Both the position numbers and the translations under genes were made by a program. 7,825 nucleotides of DNA from the NCBI GenBank assembly GCA_002691835.1, contig NZJA01000053.1:1-7825 (forward strand). The letters run 5' to 3'. Under the pieces are notes generated by a model. That model had not been told where the DNA came from and searched no databases. It was given only the letters and a program-made list of their open reading frames with translations. The stretch is from Planctomycetota bacterium (GTDB lineage Bacteria > Planctomycetota > UBA8108 > UBA1146). This document shows positions 1 through 4,902 of the stretch, piece by piece (within the stretch, counting starts at the first letter, position 1; the number at the start of each line of letters is the position of its first letter).

Positions 1-376
1 CATATCGGTGGACGGTCCCAAGGGGCCGCCAAGAGGCGCCAAAGAAGGTGCCGCTGCTCTCGCACGCCGCCTAAAGATCCCGATGATTCCCATCGGATTC
101 GCCGCTGATCGTCACCACCGTTTGGGAACCTGGGATCGAATGATTCTTCCATGGCCAGGAACCCGTGCTGTCATCGTTGTCGGCTCACCGGTCTTTCCGG
201 GCAGCCATCGAAGAGACGATGCGAAAGCCACCGAAGCCCTGGGTGAAGCTCTCAATACGGCCACCGAAATCGCTCAAAACGATTTTGAGCAGCTGTGGCG
301 AAAAGGAGCTGGAACATCTCCACTGGGAGAGTCTGGCCTTACTTCTGCAGAGCGACAAAGTCGATATAGGCCGTAA
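1..376 (+). CDS. DUF374-type lysophospholipid acyltransferase, 3' part only
   Basis: Partial gene: its 5' end lies outside the window and the reading frame is open from base 2 to a TAA at 374-376. The visible 124 residues begin ISVDGPKGPPRGAKEG, which matches the 'DGP-GP...K-G' block of the DUF374 / LPLAT acyltransferase family. A stretch like ALARRLKIPMIPIGF follows, the usual 'LA...PI-P' strand after that block. Members of this family are thought to move acyl chains onto lipid precursors at the cytoplasmic face of the inner membrane; the exact substrate is not known. The catalytic HX4D/E motif would be upstream and cannot be checked. The last 45 or so residues (after SPVFPGSH) are polar and less family-like. 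The gene ends inside the 3' end of the oppositely oriented neighbour, a 38-base overlap. The GTG at base 8 lies inside the conserved motif and is not the real start. Family call fairly sure, substrate unknown. Confidence 0.8.
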   Translation, partial: ISVDGPKGPPRGAKEGAAALARRLKIPMIPIGFAADRHHRLGTWDRMILPWPGTRAVIVVGSPVFPGSHRRDDAKATEALGEALNTATEIAQNDFEQLWRKGAGTSPLGESGLTSAERQSRYRP

Positions 377-1250
377 ACTTTTTGCCGCCCAGAAACTGAA
401 TCCGGAAGTCTTTGACTCTGGCCCATTCTACATTTCCCTGCCCTTTGAAGTTTTTCAACGGGACTTCGATTCTTTTCAGTCCGCGGTGAGCTTTCATTTG
501 GGCAATGTAGGCATTTTGAACCGTCGTCACTTTTGATAATCCCTCGTCACTCGTTCCCGGAACGACAAAGACCATTTGATAGGCAGACCCCCCTTTGGGC
601 ATATCCAGATACATCACCAGCGATTTGTAAGAATCCATGTTTCGGGGCAAAGTCTTGATCTTCAGTTCACTCGCACTGGAACTCACTTTCCATTCGAGTG
701 CCCGTTTCCCCTGCTGAACCAGCTTTGGATCATCGATAAACTTCTTACCGAACTTCTCGGAATAGCGTCTGGAAACTCGTTCAAAGTCATCGAGGACAAC
801 AAACAGTTTCGTTTCCATTTCAGTCAGAAACTTTTTGTACTCCGGACCGATGGGAGACTGGGAATATCGGGGATAATTCTTTGCGCCAATCCGATAGGCC
901 GCAGATTCTTTTCCAATCTTGGCCTGTTGGATCAAAGCATTCAGTTCATTGGCTCCCTCAGTCGCCAATAACCAATTGTCGATATGCATTCTTGTCGCCC
1001 GGTTTTTTGCCTGCTTGCGAGCAGCTTTGAATTTCTCAACCGCATTCGCAAACTCCTTCGCATCAAAGGCCCCACGTCCTTCTTCAAAAAGAGCAGCACC
1101 TTCAGGCTTCTTCCATGCAAGATCCGGAGAATCTTGAGCAATGAGGTTCATGGGCCAGCATCCCAGAAATGCAAAAAGGCAAAGGGTCAGAATCGCCTTT
1201 TGAGGTGTGACGAGATGAGAAAACGCTTGATCTGAAATTCGGAATGTCAT
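339..1250 (-). CDS. Exported TPR-like protein with C-terminal beta-rich domain, function unknown
   Basis: Predicted 303-residue protein that I do not recognise by name. The N-terminus has a positively charged stretch, then a hydrophobic core (about residues 19-38, AILTLCLFAFLGCWPMNLIA) and a plausible signal-peptidase cut after A38, so it is probably exported to the periplasm or envelope. Residues about 50-115 are alanine-, glutamate- and lysine-rich helices of the pattern A-LFEEGRGAFDAKEFANAVEKF, typical of a tetratricopeptide-like repeat. A second helical stretch runs to about residue 180. Residues about 185-303 alternate hydrophobic and polar residues and end RIQFLGGKKFTAYIDFVAL, resembling galactose-binding-like or CIA30-type beta-sandwich domains; this is inferred from pattern only. 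The ATG at 1250 is chosen because a strong Shine-Dalgarno (AAAAGGAG) sits 5 bases upstream; the longer frame from 1319 has no such site. It follows the acyltransferase gene by 153 bases and has its own candidate promoter. Confidence 0.8.
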   Translation of the reverse strand: MTFRISDQAFSHLVTPQKAILTLCLFAFLGCWPMNLIAQDSPDLAWKKPEGAALFEEGRGAFDAKEFANAVEKFKAARKQAKNRATRMHIDNWLLATEGANELNALIQQAKIGKESAAYRIGAKNYPRYSQSPIGPEYKKFLTEMETKLFVVLDDFERVSRRYSEKFGKKFIDDPKLVQQGKRALEWKVSSSASELKIKTLPRNMDSYKSLVMYLDMPKGGSAYQMVFVVPGTSDEGLSKVTTVQNAYIAQMKAHRGLKRIEVPLKNFKGQGNVEWARVKDFRIQFLGGKKFTAYIDFVALQK

Positions 1251-1255
1251 GAAGA

Positions 1256-1263
1256 CTCCTTTT
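1256..1263 (-). promoter_or_regulatory. Ribosome binding site that fixes the start at 1250
   Basis: On the minus strand this reads AAAAGGAG, followed by five bases (TCTTC) and ATG. It is a near-ideal Shine-Dalgarno site and decides for the start at 1250 over the in-frame ATG at 1319, which adds 23 residues ahead of the signal peptide. Confidence 0.8.
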
Positions 1264-1325
1264 GCCCGCACCGGAGGGTTTGAACTGGCCTGATTGCCGA
1301 CGAATACCACTGTACCCACAGGCTT

Positions 1326-1354
1326 ATGTTAATTGCGCTGACAGGCGGTCTCAA
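1326..1354 (-). promoter_or_regulatory. Candidate sigma70-type promoter for the exported protein gene
   Basis: Read on the minus strand, TTGAGA (1354-1349; 5 of 6 to TTGACA) is followed by a 17-base spacer and TAACAT (1331-1326; 4 of 6 to TATAAT). Transcription would begin near 1319, about 70 bases before the ATG at 1250. That start point would also leave the alternative ATG at 1319 without a leader, which supports the shorter protein. This is pattern matching only. The rest of the 1251-1403 intergenic stretch shows no clear terminator for the acyltransferase gene upstream. Confidence 0.45.
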
Positions 1355-1403
1355 GGTTTCGATCCGAGAGCTCCACAGAAGAGATTCAGGATCCGCCTCG
1401 AGT

Positions 1404-2372
1404 CTATCCCCGTGATTTTCTGGCCTGAATGACTTCAGGAGTTGACCGCCAGCGACGATGCATCCAGACCCACTGTTCCGGATGCCTTCGAATGGCCCTC
1501 TCCAGCGACTCATTCATACGACGAGTCAATCGAACGATCTTCTCGTTCTCATCCTCTGGCAATTCCGGATCCGTCACTCGAATCGGGTCATCCCACTCGA
1601 AGCGGAAGGTCTTTCCGGACTTGACGAGGAAATAGGGCAACAGAGAAGATCCCGTCTTGAGAGCCATTCTGACTGGAGCCGTGGTCGTATGGGCGACCTC
1701 TCCCAAAAATGGAACATGGATCCCATCCATGGCCCGAATATCCAGATCGACCAGCAAGGTCACCATTTGATGATCTCGTAATAACCGGATCACTCGCATG
1801 AGGGACTGGTCCTGATAGATCAGTCGCATCCCGAGGCGATCTCGAATTCCTGCAACGAGCGACTGTTCGACCGGGTCCTCATAACGCTTCGCAAGAATCG
1901 GATACCCGCGACTGCCGATGGCCGCTCCCGACAACTCCCACGCTCCCAAATGAGCCGAGACCCCGACCACGCCTCCGTCCGCACGCTGATCCATCACCAT
2001 TTTGAAAAACTCATCGAGGTTTTCAATTTGTATCCCTCTGTCGGCATCATCGAAGACAGGGCTACCACCACTGCGAGCCGACAAGCTGCAGCCGGTCACC
2101 AGGAGCTCTCCGAGATGAAGAAAATTGCTCCGTGCCAATGACCTTCTCGTGGTCGAACTAATCGCAGGATCCAAATGAGAAAGGTGCCGAATCGACAATT
2201 TCCGCTGTTTACGGAAGAGGGACCAGGCAACACCTCCGAGTCGGCGACCCCACTTTGATGCCGCGAAAGGCCGAGGAGCTGATATCAGGGCGAGGGCCCC
2301 CCGTAGAAGAACCCCCCGTATGGAGGAGATGATTTTCGATCGAATCTTCAGCAATGGCACCTCAAGGTTCAA
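1404..2372 (-). CDS. HtrB/LpxL-type lipid A biosynthesis acyltransferase
   Basis: About 322 residues, the usual length for the LpxL/LpxM (HtrB/MsbB) family, which transfers an acyl chain from acyl-ACP to a lipid A-type precursor at the inner membrane. Visible motifs: the catalytic HX4E as SAHLGAWELSG (H141, E146), the second block VDLDIRAMDGIHVPFLG (about 208-224), where the family has a D...G..V.F.G pattern, and the C-terminal HPEQWVWMHRRW (297-308), a family hallmark. The N-terminal 25-35 residues are moderately hydrophobic and could form a membrane anchor. No ATG is available near the N-terminus. Possible starts are TTG at 2372 (AGGGG about 9 bases upstream), GTG at 2360, or TTG at 2354 (GAGG 5 bases upstream); the last two shorten the protein by 4 or 6 residues. 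It is divergent from the Fe-S carrier gene. Whether its acceptor is true lipid A or another lipid is not visible, so I give no symbol. Confidence 0.88.
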   Translation of the reverse strand: MNLEVPLLKIRSKIISSIRGVLLRGALALISAPRPFAASKWGRRLGGVAWSLFRKQRKLSIRHLSHLDPAISSTTRRSLARSNFLHLGELLVTGCSLSARSGGSPVFDDADRGIQIENLDEFFKMVMDQRADGGVVGVSAHLGAWELSGAAIGSRGYPILAKRYEDPVEQSLVAGIRDRLGMRLIYQDQSLMRVIRLLRDHQMVTLLVDLDIRAMDGIHVPFLGEVAHTTTAPVRMALKTGSSLLPYFLVKSGKTFRFEWDDPIRVTDPELPEDENEKIVRLTRRMNESLERAIRRHPEQWVWMHRRWRSTPEVIQARKSRG

Positions 2373-2408
2373 AATTGATCACCCCTGACTCGAATTCCTC
2401 GGCATGCA

Positions 2409-2437
2409 TGGTCACCGGCAACCCCCACGGGTATGAT
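2409..2437 (+). promoter_or_regulatory. Candidate promoter for the Fe-S carrier gene
   Basis: TGGTCA (2409-2414, 4 of 6 to the -35 consensus), a 17-base spacer and TATGAT (2432-2437, 5 of 6 to the -10 consensus) lie in the short divergent intergenic region. Transcription would start near 2444, leaving a leader of about 18 bases that carries the AGGAGG site. The -10 is part of the symmetric heptamer TATGATA, which could also be read on the minus strand towards the acyltransferase, though no good -35 exists on that side. Confidence 0.45.
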
Positions 2438-2450
2438 AGTGCTTCCGAAC

Positions 2451-2456
2451 AGGAGG
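2451..2456 (+). promoter_or_regulatory. Ribosome binding site that fixes the start at 2462
   Basis: AGGAGG followed by AAACC and ATG: a perfect Shine-Dalgarno at 5-base spacing. It places the start at 2462 rather than at the in-frame ATG at 2354, which would add 36 residues with no resemblance to the protein family. Confidence 0.85.
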
Positions 2457-2461
2457 AAACC

Positions 2462-2839
2462 ATGATTCATGTCACAGAAGCTGCCGGCAAGGAGATCCTT
2501 CGCCTGACCAGTGAGAAAGAGGTCGGTAACGAAGGCGGACTGCGCCTGTTCGTTCAAGGCGGAGGCTGTGCAGGAATGTCTTATGGCATGGATGTGGTCG
2601 GTCAAGCCGGTGACAAGGACCGAGTCTTTGAAGTCGAAGGTGCACGAGTCTTTGTCGACCCCAAATCATGGCTGTTTCTCAATGGAACGACCGTAGATTT
2701 CAAGGAATCACTGATGGGGCGCGGTTTCGTTTTTGAGAATCCGAACGCAGATGGGGCTTGTGGCTGCGGAACTTCCTTCAGTGTGGAAAACACTCCAGCA
2801 CCTGCAGAGGCGAATCCAGAAACCTGCTCTGGAGAGTAA
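2462..2839 (+). CDS. A-type iron-sulfur cluster carrier (IscA/ErpA/HesB family)
   Basis: 125 residues. A-type carriers bind a [2Fe-2S] or [4Fe-4S] cluster or iron and pass it to apo-enzymes in the cytoplasm. The three family cysteines are present: C36 in GGGCAGMSYGM, and C100 and C102 in ACGCGTSF. The opening ITEAA-type helix (HVTEAAGKEIL) and the DPKSWLFLNGTTVDF strand, corresponding to 'D..S...L.G..vDf', are also typical. The family core ends at about residue 107. A tail of about 18 residues rich in Pro, Ala and Glu (TPAPAEANPETCSGE) follows and carries an extra cysteine, C122. It stands alone, with no iscS, iscU or suf gene adjacent, as is common for erpA-like carriers. The sequence alone does not separate IscA, SufA and ErpA, so no symbol is given. 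Divergent from the acyltransferase and convergent with the E1 alpha gene. Confidence 0.93.
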   Translation: MIHVTEAAGKEILRLTSEKEVGNEGGLRLFVQGGGCAGMSYGMDVVGQAGDKDRVFEVEGARVFVDPKSWLFLNGTTVDFKESLMGRGFVFENPNADGACGCGTSFSVENTPAPAEANPETCSGE

Positions 2840-2850
2840 AACCCGACAGG

Positions 2851-2889
2851 GTGCCGATTTCCTGTTCCGATTTCTTGTGCCGATTCTGC
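2851..2889 (+). repeat. Three imperfect 13-base tandem repeats
   Basis: Just after the Fe-S carrier stop, three 13-base units follow each other: GTGCCGATTTCCT, GTTCCGATTTCTT and GTGCCGATTCTGC. The first two differ at 2 positions; the third shares the first nine bases with the first. The array is bracketed by a 7-base inverted repeat, CGACAGG (2844-2850) and CCTGTCG (2889-2895). It lies in the 120-base gap between two convergent genes. Probably a local duplication in non-coding DNA; no function is evident. Confidence 0.6.
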
Positions 2890-2920
2890 CTGTCGAGATG
2901 GTCGAATCGGTTTCCCCTTT
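2880..2920 (+). terminator. Possible rho-independent terminator after the Fe-S carrier gene
   Basis: CCGATTC (2880-2886) pairs with GAATCGG (2904-2910). The stem can extend inward past one mismatch through a G-T pair and two C-G pairs, leaving a loop of about 9 bases. A pyrimidine run TTTCCCCTTT follows. The tail is interrupted by cytosines, so this is a weak or imperfect terminator. On the opposite strand the stem lacks a T-tail, so it would not clearly serve the convergent E1 alpha gene. Confidence 0.4.
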
Positions 2921-2959
2921 GAGTCCCGTCCCCCTTCACATCTCCAGTTAACGACATCC

Positions 2960-4054
2960 TCAGTTAGCGAAGACGTCGCCCAGCATCTGATCGGGATCGG
3001 GTGGAGACTGGTCTTTACTGGCGAGGGCATTCTGGGCCAATAACTCGACCTTTTCGCTCTCTTCGGATTCCCACGACTCCAATTGTTGTGCAAGGAGATC
3101 TCTGTCAGTGGCGTGATGATCTCTCAGCCACGCCTCATAACAGCCGATGGGCTCTCTCTGAGCCCAACCATGAAAATCCTCTTTTGAGAAAATCGCCCGA
3201 GCTTCCGCTTCATCATGGGTGGCATGCCCACCGAATCGAAAAGTTCTGGCCAGGATCACTACCGGACCCTCCCCTGATTGACAGATCTCTCGTGCCTGAC
3301 GAACACACGAATGCACATCCAGAATATGATTTCCGTCACACTCCAGCCCTGTCACTCCATAAGAGGCCGCCATGCCCCGCAAGCTTTCGTCGAGTCTCGG
3401 ATCCCTTCGGGTGCCCAGAGCCACGGCATTATCCTGAACGATAACGATCAGGGGCAATCTCCGAGCGGAAGCCAGTGATAGCCCCTCATGAACAGCTCCT
3501 GTTCTTGTCGAACCATCCCCAACCCAAGTGATGGCAACTTTCGATTCATTGCGAAGCTGGAAAGAAAGAGCAAAACCGGCACAAACTGGAACGAGATCTC
3601 CGACATGACTGATGGGCGCGACAACGCCGTGACGTAAATCTCCGAAATGAAGATCACGCCCCTTCGTCAATCCGTCTCCTGTTGCCAAATATGAACGGAA
3701 CGATTCCTCCATCGGCAGGCCTCGTTCAAAGGTGGCTGCCGCATTGCGGATCATCGGTCCGACAATGTCGCCCTCCTCCAGAGCATGACAGGCTCCGACG
3801 GTCACCGCTTCCTCACCTGTTCCGAGCCATGCTTTTGTGATCACTCCTGTACGAACCCACCGCTTAAGGGTGATATCGTGCATTCGTGCCCTGATTAAAC
3901 CGCGATAGAGTTTCTCAAGTCCCTCTTCCCCCAATGAATGGAGGCTTTTTTCAATCTCTGGTTCATTCATACGGGCTGCGTATTCAGAGATGATTTTTGG
4001 ATCCGCTTGCCAGTCACGATACTCGGGCGGGTCGTAGGCGGGATAAATCTTCAT
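2960..4054 (-). CDS. Thiamine-diphosphate-dependent 2-oxo-acid dehydrogenase, E1 alpha subunit
   Basis: 364 residues, normal for a separate E1 alpha chain (PdhA/BkdA/AcoA family). E1 decarboxylates a 2-oxo acid (pyruvate or branched-chain) using thiamine diphosphate and hands the acyl group to the lipoyl arm of E2. Visible features: the diphosphate/Mg-binding motif running from GDG (179-181) through TGAVHEGLSLASARRLPL to N209; the upstream GRDLHFGD (132-139) and SHVGDLVPVCAGFAL (149-163) blocks; and the C-terminal active-site loop RFGGHATHDEAEA (273-285). The start at 4054 is chosen because it overlaps the hydrolase stop as ATGA and has an AGAGAGG about 10 bases upstream; an upstream in-frame codon at 4078 would run into the hydrolase gene. 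Unusually, no E1 beta, E2 or E3 gene is adjacent: downstream lies the convergent Fe-S carrier. Substrate (pyruvate versus branched-chain 2-oxo acid) cannot be decided, so no symbol is given. Confidence 0.92.
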   Translation of the reverse strand: MKIYPAYDPPEYRDWQADPKIISEYAARMNEPEIEKSLHSLGEEGLEKLYRGLIRARMHDITLKRWVRTGVITKAWLGTGEEAVTVGACHALEEGDIVGPMIRNAAATFERGLPMEESFRSYLATGDGLTKGRDLHFGDLRHGVVAPISHVGDLVPVCAGFALSFQLRNESKVAITWVGDGSTRTGAVHEGLSLASARRLPLIVIVQDNAVALGTRRDPRLDESLRGMAASYGVTGLECDGNHILDVHSCVRQAREICQSGEGPVVILARTFRFGGHATHDEAEARAIFSKEDFHGWAQREPIGCYEAWLRDHHATDRDLLAQQLESWESEESEKVELLAQNALASKDQSPPDPDQMLGDVFAN

Positions 4055-4902
4055 CGTTGAACTGCCTCTCTGAGCCAATCAGCAAGAATCTTGACGACCG
4101 TCTCTGCGTATTCATGAGCACCCTGGTGAGGGTGTACCATTCCAAATGTATGACCTGCACCTGCAATCAGTTCCTTCCGCGAATGCGGATGACTGACCCC
4201 ACTCATGAGGAGATCCAGAGAATCTGCTGAAACAGCAGGGTCTTCTGTTCCATGAATACCGAGAACAGGAATACCGGTCTCTGCCAGTGCCTTGGCAGGA
4301 TCATATTGGCTCGAATGGAGCATATAATCCTCCAGAACTTTCACGTCCTGTTTCAGAACTTCGCCAGTTCTCACATTCACGATATCTCGGTATCCCTGCT
4401 CACGCCATTGATCCAGTTCTTTCGAATCGAGACGCATCAAGTCATGGGGTGTCCCGAGAGTGACCACCCCGTCGATTTTTCTTTGTGCATTCTGCCGCTG
4501 GTGATTCGCTGAAAGAGCGGCCACGATCCCACCTCTTGAATGCCCCACCAAAAACAGCGGTTCAGTATGCGGAATGATTGGCGAATTCAATAAAGCGGCG
4601 AGATCCTCGACATCATGAGACAGAGTCTGATGGGAAAACTTATCCGGTTCATCAAATTCTGTCAGCGCAGAACCCACTCCGCACATGGTCGGATTGATGG
4701 CCAACACCCGGTACCTTTTGGCAGAAACCAATCCGCAAAACCAAGGCCAGCCTCCCCAATCCTTAAATCCCTTAAATCCAGGAATAAAAATCAGAGTTGC
4801 GAGGCTCTCCGGCGAATCTGTCGGCTCAAAGATGGAATAGCGCAAGCAACGATCAGAAGTCACCTGAAGCTCGCCATTGACGATCGACGTCGAAGAATTC
4901 AT
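4051..4902 (-). CDS. Alpha/beta hydrolase of unknown substrate
   Basis: 283 residues with a complete alpha/beta-hydrolase layout. An oxyanion-side loop IFIPGFKGFKDWG lies at about 38-50, the nucleophile elbow is GHSRGG (120-125, Ser122), the likely acid is in GIHGTEDPAV (Asp221), and the likely catalytic histidine is in AGAGHTFG (His251). No signal peptide is seen, so it is probably cytoplasmic. The FKGFKDWG block resembles a group of serine esterases/acyl hydrolases related to dienelactone hydrolases, but the substrate is unknown. Both ends overlap neighbours by 4 bases: its ATG overlaps the hisS TGA (4899-4902) and its TGA overlaps the E1 alpha ATG (4051-4054). Translation is therefore probably coupled along the operon. 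Its own Shine-Dalgarno is weak, which fits coupling. Confident on fold, not on reaction. Confidence 0.9.
   Translation of the reverse strand: MNSSTSIVNGELQVTSDRCLRYSIFEPTDSPESLATLIFIPGFKGFKDWGGWPWFCGLVSAKRYRVLAINPTMCGVGSALTEFDEPDKFSHQTLSHDVEDLAALLNSPIIPHTEPLFLVGHSRGGIVAALSANHQRQNAQRKIDGVVTLGTPHDLMRLDSKELDQWREQGYRDIVNVRTGEVLKQDVKVLEDYMLHSSQYDPAKALAETGIPVLGIHGTEDPAVSADSLDLLMSGVSHPHSRKELIAGAGHTFGMVHPHQGAHEYAETVVKILADWLREAVQR

Noticed and set aside
1155..1175. Possible lipobox (FLGC, Cys31) in the exported protein's signal peptide
   Set aside because: Positions before the cysteine (Phe, Leu) fit the lipoprotein consensus poorly; cleavage after A38 by signal peptidase I is at least as likely.
1251..1319. 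Longer N-terminus (ATG at 1319) for the exported protein
   Set aside because: It would place 23 polar residues before the signal peptide and bypass a near-perfect Shine-Dalgarno at 1256-1263.
2602..3093. 163-residue open frame on the minus strand across the Fe-S carrier and the intergenic gap
   Set aside because: Overlaps both the Fe-S carrier and the end of E1 alpha in other frames, and has no family signal.
4761..4778. Two exact 9-base tandem copies (CCTTAAATC) inside the hydrolase gene
   Set aside because: They encode GFKGFK in an oxyanion-loop motif that is repeated this way in related hydrolases, so protein conservation explains them.
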